Shown: piece after piece, positions 1 through 12,900 of the stretch | Numbering within the stretch: position 1 is the stretch's first letter | Layout of the letters: each line of letters opens with the position of its first letter | DNA from: Cephalotrichum gorgonifer | Taxonomy: Eukaryota > Ascomycota > Sordariomycetes > Microascales > Microascaceae | Length of the DNA stretch: 64,000 bases | Direction: 5' to 3' | NCBI GenBank assembly: GCA_900312665.1 | Contig: ONZQ02000009.1 | Coordinates: 790,420-854,419 of the forward strand | Made by a program: the position numbers and the translations under genes | The notes under the pieces: model-generated | What the model was told of the DNA's origin: nothing | The model's database searches: none | What the model saw: only the letters and a program-made list of their open reading frames with translations

Positions 1-3000
1 TATTCATGCCGACTAGTTCGGGAGGACGGAAGGAACCCCCAAGGGTATCTCAGCTGGAGTGGGGGGAGAGGGGGGTTCCGGGACGCGAGATTCGGCGACG
101 CTTTCTCTGTCTGCCCTTGTAGGACAAAATCCGGGTTGTAGTACAAGGGGGAGAGAATGGAGATACAGAAAATACGGTGAAGGGAGAAGGAGGCAAAGAG
201 ATTGAGTGTGAAAGGTGGATGGATGTGGAAGGAAAAGAGATTGGAGAAACACTCGTCACGTTCGAGGCCAATAGCTGGACGGGGGTGATGTCAACCATGG
301 AAATGAAAAGACGTGATGGGTGGTGGAAGTGCACTCGTGCTCATACAAGTACTCGTAAATGTAAATGGCGGGACAGACGTTTCGGTAATGAAGTGTTCGT
401 TTGTTTGATGTGGTTGGATTGGGACTTCCTTTTTTTCGAACTTGCATATTCGTACTCGATCGCAGTCCGCCCATGCAAGCAGGTACAATGAGCAACCCTA
501 ATCATTAGGCAAAAGGTATACCAATAATACGCCCGTGGATGTTTCTGGACTCAATGTACTTGAAGCCGCGGCTATTCTCGTAAACTTGTAAACATCCAGT
601 CCCAGACTACCCTGCTCGTTCTGGGTATTCATCCAGCGAGCCCGGAGTATATCGAGTATAATACAAGTGCACATATTGGTATCTTAAGAGCCAGCCCGCG
701 CCGTTTGAGGACGACGCGCCGTGGCTGGAGCACGCGGGTTTTTGCAGGGGGCGTGCGAGGTAGATCGCAATCGTACGTACAAGTATATGTTCGAGTCGTC
801 CAAGAGGGAGACAAGTACTACGTAATAACCAGAGACTAAGAGGGAGAGAGCGATTAATACAAGTTTGCCACGGCGACGGCTACCAACATGGGACACGAGA
901 TCATTATTACCGTCCCCACGCTCTACAGCATGTCTCCTACGGGCGTTAGTATTTTGAAGCAGGAGACAGGAATGGATGACTGAGGTTCTGTGAAACTATT
1001 GTTTCTTCCCTTCCTCCCCCTTCAAGCAAACGTGCCAACAATGAGCCTACACCTAATAACCAATAGCATCGTATCGAGACGGGAAGCGCCTCTCACCCGT
1101 CATGGTCGCATTTTAGGATACCCCTGCTGTTTGTTGGCGCACCCTCCCCAGAAGGCGGGTGGGGTGATAATACCGAGGAGACTAGGCCTGCAAGGAACCA
1201 GATGGGACCCGGGGGGCGGGTGACGTGAGAACATGGGGAGTTTCTGTACAGGCCATGGACTTGAAGACAGGGGAGACTACAGGGCCTCTGTCATCAGTCC
1301 ACAAGCAATGTTAGGTGTGGGATTCGTGCCAGACAGGTACTATTCCGTATAAGTACGGGCCCAGAGGTGAGGCGCCATTGGTATGTAGTACTCGTACTAC
1401 TAGTACGTACATTTTATCGCTGAGGAGCCGAACCAGGGCCGGTCCCTGACCCTGCATGAAAGTACATGTGCTACCGCAGAGGAGGATCGGAGAGGTGGAG
1501 ATAGTCCGCCCGAGGTTGGCAAGTTTTAGGTAGATCCGGATTTTGCCCCGTTTGCTATTGCAACCTTGCTTAGTCCAGCTTTGGGACAAAGTATTACTGA
1601 GTACTACTTGAAATCCCCCACTCGCTCCGCACCCCAAATAGGTTCGTTGGTGTCCCGATATGTACACGCCGACAGGGACCCGCCTGGTCGTGCAGCCGCG
1701 CAAGTATAGCTGACCCCGGCTGGTCGGTGGTTTAGGTTGTTTTGTGGTTTTGTAACATTGTGTGACACCTCTGCCAATCTCACATCTCGTTTTGTTCCCC
1801 TTTCTTCTCTTTTTTGTAGCTCAAGCCTCCAGCGAAGAGAAACAAAAGAAATCCGGGGTTTGGAGATTGCCGTCCTTGTTTCAGCGCTTTTCTCGTTCTC
1901 GAGTCTGTATGGAGAAGTACGAGTAATACCTTACCCGCACATGTTCGAGTAATATTTCATAGGAACAGCAACAAGTACTCGTACCCGCAAGGAGACCCGC
2001 CGCAGCAAGGGTCCTCATACACTAATAACCGTGGCGACGGATTCAGTATCATTTGGGGGATGACCTGACGGTGAGCCGGGCTTGACACCGCAGCGCTCCT
2101 GCGTCGTTAAAAGACTCAGCTCATACAGAGAAATTCAAAGGCGGCACCCGCAACCCGGAATAAACATTGCGGCCTCCGTTTGGGTCTCCGGGTGCACGCA
2201 TGAGATGAAACCCGCCAGCTGCTCCCATGACGTTGGGCCATCGTCTCTTGCAAGCAGAGATCCATCGGGGCTACAGCTACACCAATACAAGTGGAATAGT
2301 CATTGTACAGAGAAGTACTCGAACGGCTACTTGGGAGGGTTTCCCCTTCTTCTCCCTTACGTGATATATGCGACTTTAGGACTATAGGCGTGTATGTATC
2401 CCTTAATGACTTGCACACTAATATGATAGAAGAGGGGACATGCGACCAGATCAAGAGCCTCTCGCTCACTCACTTGTTTGGGCGTCGCTGCAGGACCTCC
2501 ATCCTCGGGTTGTTTAGGCAAGTACAAGCAACATGCACCCCTTTGCGGTGAAAATATTCGAAGTTAATCCAAGGACGAGCAGGGTATGCACCAGGACTCC
2601 GACATTCTTTGTCTTGACCCTGTGGCTGATCGGCCTGATCTCCTATTGGTCTTAGCCTGTAATTGCCCTTTACTAGCTTCAAGCCTGGACGAGTAGCTCC
2701 TTCCCTCCCAGTATCCTTAACTCTGGTGCTTTCCAACTCTTCTTTACCTAATACACGCTATACGTAGCTATTAAAGCTCGGAATCACATGTGAGTAATAC
2801 TCGTATACTCGTCCTTGTATCAAGAAATGTTTCCGGAATACCCCAGGACTCTGGGGATCTCTCGGCGCTTGACGTGGGCCCAGTTCTGGATGGGCCATGG
2901 ACAGGCATTCAGATCTGCAGCCGCATGAGTACGTATGAACATACTCCGTTCTAGTATCCAGAAAGTGAAAAGTTCACCCTTTATCATAAATCACTCAACT

Positions 3001-5428
3001 CACTTTGCCCGCTCCAATGCTGGCCACACACAGAGCAACCCAGGATGGGGGATCGCCAGGGGGGAACAACCAGGGCCAAGGGTCAGGGATTGGCCTGTCA
3101 GATATCACAACTACAAGTACCAACTACGCTAGTCAGGGCGTTGCTCTCCAACGCACTAAGCCCCACCACATCACTCCGCAAGCGCAAGGACAACCGGCGA
3201 CTTGTGCAACCCACGCTAATAGGGATCCGTACGGATATGCAATATGTCCACATCAATCTGGAGTCTGGGCATTCCATGTCTCGGCTCCACCCGGCTTTCC
3301 TTTCGGAGCTGGTTTACCTCCGTTAAAGGGCATTATGGAGCATATGTCGAGCTTGCCTACAAGTAAAAGCAAGGCCAACGGAATCCGTGAAAACTAGATG
3401 TCCCAAGCGCCCAAGGAAATCCCAGCCGATCACACCCGTACCTACTCCGTATGAAGAAATGGAAAGAAACAAGAAAAAGGAAACAACATAAAGAAGAAAG
3501 GAAACCGCCATGGGATACAACAATATGTACTTGCGCGCGCCGGGATTCACCGCCATATAGGTAATACAAGTGTTCAACTTTTCTTTTCTTCTTCATTCGT
3601 TTCATCGCGCCTGCTTGTCTGCTCGCAGACGGGGAGTTAAATTTCTCCACGACCAGCCGCATGGCCGGTTCGGTACATGTAGCCACATGTTGTGTGGAAC
3701 TACTCGTACTCATACGTAGAGATATGGATCGTACGACGCCGTCCAGGGCGGTCAGGGCCAGAATATCGCTCATGTTGCTGTACAAATATTAACTACTCTT
3801 GGACTGTTTCACCCGCCACTACTTGTAGACAGACTCTAGTTTTGAAGAAGGGGTGACACGAGGATCTGCTCACTGAGACGCCTTATCCGATTCTCATCGC
3901 CAAGACTGTCCCCCCCAGACATTCCCTTGACAATAACAGAGTATCGTCGTCTATAGGGGACGGGAAATTTTAAGAAATGCAGGGGACCTTCCCCCCAGCT
4001 GAACCTGAAGCTGCAGGCTTCCGAGGAAACTATCGGGCCTGATTGGTGGGGCCTCCGGAAGACGTCCGGTCCCCATATTCGAACATACATACAAGTAGTA
4101 GTGCGAGAGTAGCATAAGGAAACATGCAGCTCCCAAGACGAAACAACCGGGCTCATCCAACCACGGTTCGGAAACCCACCCCATCCGTGGTTTACTACAT
4201 ACATGTAGTCCCATGTCGACCGATTCTGGAGGGCTCTGGGCTTAATAAAGAGTATTTTGAACCAGCTGTGCGTTTCCCTCGACGCAGGGCGACTCGGAAA
4301 GGTAAATTTCTAGAAAGAAGGACTCTCACCTTGCCTCGTATCGCGTACCACGGTATCCAAGGAAATTGAGAGCCACATCTATGCACTTATCCCTTAGGTC
4401 AGTGGTAGTATCCCGTACCGAGGCTGGACCTGCTCGACGCCGTCACCCGTCACCCGTGCCGGCGCCTAGCTCTCACTCACGATGCGCATCTCGGCCCCCG
4501 AAAGCGCAACTCAGCCCGACCCCATCTAGACTGTGTAAGAAAAGAAAAGAAGAACTCTCTCTGTTGCCAGCGTTACGTTACGACCATGGTTACCTACAGG
4601 AACCCGCTCGTCGACTGCGTCTCAAACAGGATCTCCTTACCGGCGCCCTCCTCGTTTGGTTCCGGCGCTGGTTCGCCAATCGGTGTTGTACGATCCCGCA
4701 TATCAGCAGCACCTTTCTTTTCTTTTTACAAGTGAGGTCCTACGAGTATTCGTTGACCCACATGCCCCTTATCATTTACGTTTACGATCCATTACGTTTG
4801 TGATTCCTAGGTAGGGAGGGGGGCGGGAAACGGACATTCTCAACAATCAAACAAGCCTTCGATCTGGCCGCCTTATTGGTGCCTTCGTTTTGGACCGAAA
4901 AATTGAGGCGTAGACCACTTTCCTACGGATACTCCGCCACATCTTTTCACTGCGGAGTATTGCTGAGGAGAACACAACGCAAGGGAGTGATTGCTCATAT
5001 TGACACCAACCTCCCCCGCAACCTTCCTGGTACCATGTGATAACTATCCCTATATTTCGTCAGAGGTGGCAGGAGAGTCGGGCTGGGTTTTGAGAGCTCG
5101 TCATTTATCATTTCGGCCTAGCCGTGATCATCCCGTCCCCATTCCCGAAGGCAACGGGGGTAGAGATGTATGTAAGGAGGTGGTTCCTTCGGCTACCTGC
5201 CTGTGTCGCTATGGTCTCGTGGCCTTCCATGACCAGCTTGTGCGCCGGCCCTCACGCGAGATCAACCCCGCTGGGCGTCATCTGCCCGAAGCCGTGCGGG
5301 CATTCAGCCCCAAGTTCGCATCGAAAGTTCCACAGGCTTCACCCTTCGATTGTGGATGTGAGCCAAGGCGAGAACAGCCGCGGGGGGCCGCATCCCTGAG
5401 GCCGAGCTTTCCCGGGGGGGGGGAGGGG
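1..5428. other. gene-poor block 1
   Basis: No reading frame here looks like a conserved protein or can be spliced into one. The longest open frames (about 130-180 codons) have random composition and overlap others on both strands. The stretch is instead sprinkled with short words built on GTAC: TACAAGTACTCGTA at 344-357, AGTACTCGTAC at 1387-1397 followed by AGTACGTAC at 1402-1410, ACAAGTACTCGTAC at 1971-1984, and further copies near 2313, 2520, 2795, 3112, 3703 and 4090. These words are almost absent from the genes of the window. I see no terminal repeats, transposase or reverse-transcriptase motifs. It may be decayed repeat DNA or simple intergenic sequence. Confidence 0.55.
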
Positions 5429-6746
5429 CTAGTCCTCCATCAGAGCCGCGAGCTCTGCCTCCTCCTCAGCCGTCATCCCGCTCTCACCGTTCGCATCCTC
5501 CTTCTTTTCCTCGCCCAGCTGACGGGCTGACGCCTCCTGAATCTCCTTCACCACCGTATCAAGCTCCTCCCGCGCGAGCGGCCAGGTCCTTATAGTTCCG
5601 TCGATACTGACACTACACACGCGGTGCCGGAGCCCCTTCGGATCCTCTAGAAGCACCAGGTCCGTAATCTCATCAAAGTGTCCGACAAGCACACAATAGA
5701 GCTTTCCCGAGGACCTATCCCACACCTTCACATCCTCATCCCTCCCCGCAGTGACGACCCACGTGCCCGTGGGAACCACGCCCCGGAGGTAATCCCCGTG
5801 GACGAATTCGTCCTCCGTAGTGAAGTGCTTAGCGCGCGAGAGGCACTTCGCTGACCCGTCAGCGCTAGCAGTCCACAGGTCCCCCTCCTCATCCCCGTCC
5901 TCAAACACGAGCTTGTACACACTCGTCTCGTGCTCCCGGATCGTCGAGCGCTCGGCACCGGAGAGGTCCGGGTCGATCTCCGAGAGCTGCTCGTACGAGT
6001 CCTTCGTGATGCGCCACCGGCGGATGTGCGGGTCGCTGCTGGCACTGAGCACGACGGCCTCGTCGGGCGTGGAGAGCACGGGGTCGAGGACGAGGTCCTG
6101 GATGGACATCATGATCGCCGCCGGGTCCTGAATCGTGTGGAGGCGGGCACCGGTATTCGCGTCCCAGACGATAATTTTCTTGTCTGCGGACCCGCTGATG
6201 AGGACGTCGATGCCGGAGATGCGTGTCCAGAGGAGGGCCTTGACGAAGTCGGAGTGACCCTTGAATCTGAGGAGGGGCTCGCCCGTCAAGAGGTCCCAGG
6301 ACCACACGGTCTTGTCCCACGAGCCCGCATAAACGACATTGTTGGTCTGGCCACCCACTGTAAGGCAGCTTATGGGAGTTGTTGGGCCGTTGTATGTCCT
6401 AGTGACCGTCGATGTCTGTACCTGGTGAGCGTCCGGTGGTCCTGGGTCGGGGAGGGGCAGGCTGGGATTATTACCTCAAGGTTTACGCGGCGGACCTTCC
6501 CTGCGGCTTCGGCTACAAGGATGGAAGTTGAGGGAGAGGAAGGGTCGACAACGGCGGCGAGGATCTTAGACTTTAGAACTATTGGGTTGCCGAATTTGTT
6601 GCCGCTCTTGGCTGCGCGGCGCTCCCTTTTCTCAATGAACGCACTTTACCAGAGCGTTAGTCATTGACATTGGAAATGAGAATATGCCGTAATAGGTTAA
6701 CTTACTCTGACTCGAAGAAGCGCTGAGGGTCCGTAGAAGCACTCAT
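5429..6746 (-). CDS. WD40-repeat protein
   Basis: Three exons (6706-6746, 6475-6643, 5429-6421; introns 62 and 53 bp) give a 400-residue protein. The N-terminus carries a basic segment (FIEKRERRAAKSGNKFGNP, about residues 15-33). Several WD40 blades follow: YAGSWDKTVWSWDLLTG, LISGSADKKIIVWDANTG, DLWTASADGSAKC, VVTAGRDEDVKVWDRSSG and CSVSIDGTIRTWPL. The last 40 residues are charged and end AELAALMED. The fold predicts a protein-interaction beta-propeller. I do not recognise an assigned orthologue, so no specific role is claimed. Exon 1 was chosen because ATG at 6746 opens MSASTDPQRFFES, a fungal-looking start, and both introns keep phase. It is divergent from MCL1 across a 526-bp shared upstream region. 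Confidence 0.85.
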
Positions 6747-7272
6747 CGTGAATGCGGGGGAGGGGCAGACAGAGACGGGGCGGGATAATTGGGGGTGATA
6801 GAGACGGCCGGAGAGGGCGGGAAGCTCGCCAGTGAACACAGGGTAACACAATAGCCTCCAAATATACTATATTCGATATTATGTACAACTCGATATGAGC
6901 TAGGAGGGTTGGGGCAGGTAAACGGACGATCGTGAGTAGCTTGGGCCGATATCATTATTCTTGACCCTAGGTGAGAGTGTGGTCAGGGGGAGTGTGTCTG
7001 CCAGCTGAAGCCAGGTGATAATACTGCAAGGTATGGTGGGGTGGGGTGGGGTCCAACACGGTCATAGTGGACCAAGACGCGGACCCGTTCTCGAGTTTAA
7101 GTGGAAGAACGCGTCGGCGACGCGCTGGATTCAAGTCTATCTATCCAAACGCCTTCCTCCCAAGTTTCCCCCAACTTGATCGAACCGCCACAAGGACTCA
7201 ATCCCAAGCCAACGGAAGGAACCGGTTCAATTGACATTGACGGAAACGAAACCACACCATCTGACTCCAAAG
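6747..7272. promoter_or_regulatory. divergent promoter, WD40 gene / MCL1
   Basis: This 526-bp spacer separates the start codons of two divergently transcribed genes and must hold both promoters and 5' leaders. It is fairly GC-rich with an AT-richer core around 6850-6900. No clear TATA box or known element can be assigned to either gene. An alternative in-frame ATG-like start for MCL1 exists upstream (7231), so its leader may be short. Confidence 0.5.
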
Positions 7273-9901
7273 ATGGACACGCCCGGGAGTAAGCCCCGGC
7301 CACGGCCCGCCCACACCAAAGGCACCACGAGATGCGCCTACACCCCCGACGGCTCTCGTCTCGTCACTGTTGGCTCGAACAACACGATTCGCCTCTACAA
7401 GACGGGCTTTGACGGCGAGCCAACCAATATCGACGAATGCCCTGAGCAGAACATAGCTGTGGCTGCATCTTCGGACTCCTTTGTCGTCGGCTCCGAGGAC
7501 GGGACCGTCAGTCTGTACTCCATCGCTACCGCGTCGTTCGAGAGGTTCCTAATGCGGTGCTCACTGCCCATCCGGGACCTCACACTGTCGCCAGATGGGA
7601 GGTGGTGTGCCGTGGCGAGCGACGAGCTAACCGTCAAGGTCGTCAATACCGAGGATAACCTGCAGGTTCGGACGTTAAAGGAGCATGCGAGACCGACGAA
7701 GCATATCGCCTTCGATCCCAAGGGGTCCTTGCTGGCTCTGACATGCACGGATGGTGTTATATACGTCTACTCTATGACTTCTGAGGCACCGGAGTTGATC
7801 AAGAAGGTGGATAGTGTTATCGGAGTGCTGGATCTCGACTCCGACATATCTGGGGCTGCGAGGTGGCACCCCGACGGACGGTCCTTTGCTGTACCAACTC
7901 CTACGCGGGACGTACAGGTCGTCTCGAAGAACGACTGGGAGAAACAGCGGAGGTTTGCAAACGGCCACCTGGGCGATATCACCGCCCTAGCCTGGTCCCC
8001 CAACGGCGCTATGCTCGCTACCGCAGGGCGGGACGGCAAGATCCTGATATGGGAGACGAAGACGCAGAGCGTCATTGACCGACACCACTTCAACGATGTC
8101 ATCGACCTCGCTTGGCACCCGAAGAGCAACAACACACTCTCCTTCACCACCTCGGAGGGGGAAGTATACATCCACACCGACTTCGTAACCGACCAGTTCT
8201 CGTCGCTTCTGAAGCTCCCTATACAGCCTTCGCCTTTCTATCACGACCCCCTGGAGGCCAATGGCAATGGAAGGCGCCCTGAGCTGACCGGAAAGTCCGT
8301 GCCTTCGCGGCCGAGGCGGGACTCACTGGCTAGCCTCGAAGACGCCGTACTCGACGACCTCGACGACTATGGCATGGACGGCGACCTCGATGATTTCGTG
8401 GAGGACGATGACGGCGCGGGATACACCAGCGGCCGGAAGCGGCCTGCAGAGGATGATGGCCACGGAGGCGAGCACGCCAGTAAGCGGCGGCACCTCATGC
8501 AGCCGCAAATCCACGCAGCCTTCCAGCCGGGATCGACGCCCTGGCGCGGTAACCGCAAGTACCTCTGCCTCAACCTCATCGGGGTCGTCTGGACAGTCGA
8601 CCAGGACGATCATTATACCGTCACTGTGGAGTTCTACGACCGCGAGTTCCACAGGGACTTCCACTTCACCGACACCTTCCTCTACGACAAGGCGTGTCTC
8701 AATGAGAAAGGGGCGCTCTTCTCCTGCCCGCCCAATCCGAAGGCTGACCTCCCCGCATACATCTTCTACAGGCCCCACGAGACCTGGACCCAGCGGAGCG
8801 ACTGGAGAACGGAGCTGCCAAAGGGGGAGTCCGTCGTGGCGATCTCCTTGAGCGACTCGTTCGTTACGGCCGTGACCAGCGCGGGCTACGTCCGCGTGTA
8901 TACGCTCTTCGGCATCCCATACAAGGTATACCGGCCGAAGAGCGCGCCGGTGGTTACCTGCGCGAGCTGGAAGGACTACGTGCTCACCATGGGGAATGGG
9001 GCCGTAGGGGCGGACGGGCAGACGAGGCTGCACTACTCGATCGAAAACATAAAAAGGGATGAGATATGTCAGAACGAGGACACTGTGGCGCTGCCTGAAG
9101 GGGCCACAATCAAGAGTGTCTTCTTCTCGGACAAGGGGGTGAGCATCCCCTCGAGCCATCTGGATAACCCACAGCGTAAACTAACACATGACACAGGACC
9201 CCTGTATATACGACTCCACGGGGACGCTGCTCACGCTCCTCCACTGGCGCCGACCCTCCCGCGCGTCGTGGGTGCCCCTTCTCGACACGAGACTCCTCAC
9301 GCGCCTCGCCTCGGGCCGGAAGCATGAGTCGTACTACCCCATCGCTGTCGCGGACAACAAGTTCCACTGCATCATCCTAAAGGGAGGCGACCAGTACCCC
9401 TACTTCCCGCGGCCGCTGCTGTCCGAGTTCGAGTTCTCCGTGCCTCTCACGTCGCCCCAGGCGGCGAAGAAGCCGAAGCGCACAGGTACCAACGGGGAGG
9501 CGGATGATGAAGATGCAGAGGATGAAGACGAGGTTGACGAGGAGGCGGCCGAGGCGAGCACGCTAGCGCAGCAGTTCCTCGTCACCGGGATCCTTGCGGC
9601 TCAGGTCCGCGACAAGATATCTGACGGCGGGAGCGCGGGCCACGCGGAGAGGTCATTGCTTGGGAGGCTGAACCTCGAGATCGACAAGACGCTACTGAAG
9701 ATGCTAGCGGCGGAGTGCCGGAACGGCGAGGACAGGGGGATGAGGGCGCTGGAGATGGTGGAACTCATGAGGGATCGGACGGGGAGGATGGTGGAAGCGG
9801 CGGTCAAGGTGGCGGATAGGTACGACAGGGGGTTGCTGGTGGAGAAGATACGGGAAGTGGGAGAGAGGAGGGTGAACGGGATGGACGAGGACGAGGAGTA
9901 G
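7273..9901 (+). CDS. mcl1: Mcl1/Ctf4 replisome adaptor (AND-1/WDHD1 family)
   Basis: Two exons (7273-9138 and 9197-9901; 58-bp intron, donor GTGAGC) encode 856 residues. Family knowledge: Ctf4/Mcl1 is a trimeric hub that couples the CMG helicase to DNA polymerase alpha-primase and is needed for sister-chromatid cohesion. Seen here: an N-terminal WD40 propeller (about residues 10-310, for example GSNNTIRLYKTG and ATAGRDGKILIWETK), an acidic linker (about 355-385), the SepB/Ctf4 middle propeller beginning near residue 423 (RKYLCLNLIGVVWTVDQDD), a second acidic patch (about 724-742) and a helical C-terminus. It has no HMG box, which is normal for fungal members. The start at 7273 (MDTPGSKPRPRPAHTKG) fits the family better than the in-frame triplet 42 bp upstream. 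Confidence 0.95.
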
Positions 9902-12900
9902 TGTGTGGGCCCCTGGGAGGGGGAGAGTGGCCGCACGGGCAGCGAGACTTGGGTCCTTGTCACTTGGTGCCGCTTCTCTCGAAGGAAGGTTGGGCTTTGC
10001 CACGAAGATAATGTAGGGTGGTCCTTCGCGTCTGGCCTGGCAAAGGCAGTCAGGGTCAGAACGGGAAAATGATGAATGATTCTTACTCTCTCTTGGGGTC
10101 TCAATACCTCCCCTCCCCCTTCTTCCCTCCCTCCCTCCCCCTTTCCCTGCCTTGTTGTAAATGCCCGCGATGGCGGTAGCCGTAAGAAGTAAGAACGCCG
10201 ACAAACAAGATTCTCCACGGAGGGCCGGAGGGCGGTCTCGGCCATTTTCACTCGGTCATTCCGAAAGTAGCCTTTTACCTAGCTGGCAAGTAAGTGCCCG
10301 GAGATCGGGGGAGGGGCGTGTCCACGGCGGAGGGAGCCCAGCCACCTTCCCGAATGCGAAAACGGGATCGGCGGTGCTTAGAAGAAGGTTCCCGAGGCAC
10401 TAGGATCGATGAAGTTGGAACGGCACTAAGTACCAAGATTCGGAAGGGCAGGGAGATACATCGCAGAGAGCACTGCCACCTTCCCGAGTGCAAAAAAAGG
10501 GATCGGCGAGGTTTAGGAAAGGTTTACCGATCCACCGGGACGATTACACTAAGTGAGCCAGCCATACAGCTGGGATTCTCTGGATCTGAACGGGAGAGAG
10601 GTACATCACCACCACGCCGCTCCCGCAAAGGATATTCCCGGCGGGAATAAAGTCTCCGGTTGTGAGGATCTCGCCCCCTCCCGGTTATTAATATATTATA
10701 GTAGATTTCCTTTTATATATCTCCTTTGTTATCCGTCCATAGTGTCGGATAAGTTGCCAGAACGGGAGTTGCAAAAATGGCTTCTTTAGGGAGGGGGGAA
10801 CACGGAAAATAAGGTTTTCCCGGAGCAACGGAGAGGTTCTGTACATGTATGCAGCAGGCTAAAGATGATTGGGAAGTCATCAATTATCAATTGGGGGGTG
10901 GAGGGTGGATGGGAAAGGTGAAATAATTTATTGGGCACGGCTAACACGTTCTCGGGAGCTTCGACCCCGGCTCTTGACGTTGTCGAGCTATATATGCCTT
11001 GCTGGCATTTTCTTCTCGCACCTGCTGGCTGCAAGTAGCACAGGTTGGAGCTTGAATCTGTCTCTCCTCTAAGAATTCCCAGGGGCAGAGATTTGCCTGG
11101 ATCTGATCTTATAAGTGCCGTACAAGTATTACTACCTGCTATATCTCTGTACTTGAAAAGGGATCATGCAGGTGGGTGACAAGCATGGCGCGTTTTACTC
11201 AAGATCGTGTGTTCTCCCGCCTGGTGTCACTGAGACCGGCCCCCTAACGAGATACAAGTAGACAGGCATGGATCAGGGTTCAACCCAACACGCGAAAGCC
11301 CCGCGTTTCCCCTGTCATCTTATTATGTACCCCTTGATTGCCAGGAAACGGGAAACGAATGCCAGGTAGGCCCGAGTGCTGAAATTCATGCCTTGTCTGG
11401 GACCCGGAAAAGCTTCCCCGGGTTGATCGGGATGGTTCCCGCTCTCGAACAAGTACTTGTAAGTGGATGGTATTGTGGGCTTCGTTTCCCATCTGGCCTT
11501 GTAACTTGGGAATACAAGTACATATTCAGACGCAGCACTGTGATCGAAAGAAAGAAAGGGGGCTCCTTTTTTTTTTCTCGTCCTGTCCTCTTCTCCTCCT
11601 TTTTTCATATTCATTCATACTTTTCTTCGTTTTTCTTTTCTTTTGTTCTCTTCTTGTTTCTCAGGACGCGAGGACGGAGCATAACATCTCCCTCATCGCC
11701 GCCACCCTTTTATTCCCCTCCCGGTATCATACATAAAACGAGGTGGTGTCCGATTTATGGGTACCTCGCATAGGGGTTCTCCGTGTCTTGCTTTTCCAGA
11801 GCCTGCAAGGGTCCCGTCTGACGCTTTTATTTCGGGGCGACAATGCCGTGGGGTTCGTCCGGCTCCATCTTGCAGGCTGTGTATGTACATACTTACTTGT
11901 ATGAAGGAGCAGCAGGTAGCTGACGACTTCCTCCACACAACCATACACGGTACCAATACGACGGGTATACAGCGGGAGGTGCGCCCCTCCACCCCTGCAA
12001 GCCACGCTACATAAACGATATGCCGTAGTGCAATACTCGCATACGGCGATGTAAGAGAGGGAACTGACAGGCTCGCCCCCTGCTTGTAACGTTTACTTGT
12101 GATGCATGGTGGCTGGTGCCCGTTTGCCTCGGCTCTCTCTCATTACGCGTACGAGTACTTGTAGCATCCCCGTCGGTCAACAGGCTTCTTGGCCTTTCGA
12201 TTGGATGGTTGGGATGATTAAGGGAGCCCATGATTGCATGTAAACCCCCACATCCAACCCGCTGGGCATGCCATACTGTAACTTCTCTTAATTTCCCGGG
12301 ACTTTATTATGGAATATCTACAGATAAAGCCGGTATGGGTGGAAACCATCCCGCGATATTGGCTGGAAGCTGAAAATAGAACTTCGTGTATTTTCGTCTG
12401 CCGAACAGGGAAACGAGATACAGTCTGACGGTGCTATATAAAGGTAAACTTGTGATATCGTACACAACATGTTGCATGGCGACATTCTGCGAGAACGCTG
12501 AGGGCTTGTCTTTCTAATACCATCACATTCCTGTCAGTGTGAGTATCAGCACCATCACCTTTGCTTGTTCTGATGGCTGCCTACAGTTCTTACACTCAAA
12601 AATCCCGGCCAAGGCTGAAAAGAGCCTCGCCCCGGCTAGGTTTCCTATTGGGGTTTCCCATAGAAAGGGCGTCTTATCGACTTGGAGCCTGAGCGGCCCT
12701 ATTACAAGATCTTGCCAAAGTTGTTTTATTCTCCTTTTCTTTCGCTACAAGCACCTGAAGCATGCTCGTACAAGTACAAGCATATATTTCCCGACCCCCC
12801 TGCTCATGCACCTGTAAGCGGCCTATTTATCCGTGACGGACAGTACTCCCCAGTTGGAAGTAGCCTTGTCTGGGGTGGGGGAAAAAGAAATCAAGAGAGC

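Noticed and set aside
1311..1703. 130-codon open frame on the minus strand
   Set aside because: Random composition with many Arg, Ser and Cys, no motif, no promoter or conserved feature.
3005..3397. 130-codon open frame on the plus strand
   Set aside because: Low-complexity composition, no recognisable domain, overlaps another open frame and lies in the GTAC-word block; no splice partner.
12433..12817. TATATAAAG followed by a 92-codon frame
   Set aside because: The frame starts with GTG and has no protein-like features; a TATA-like word alone in AT-rich sequence is weak.
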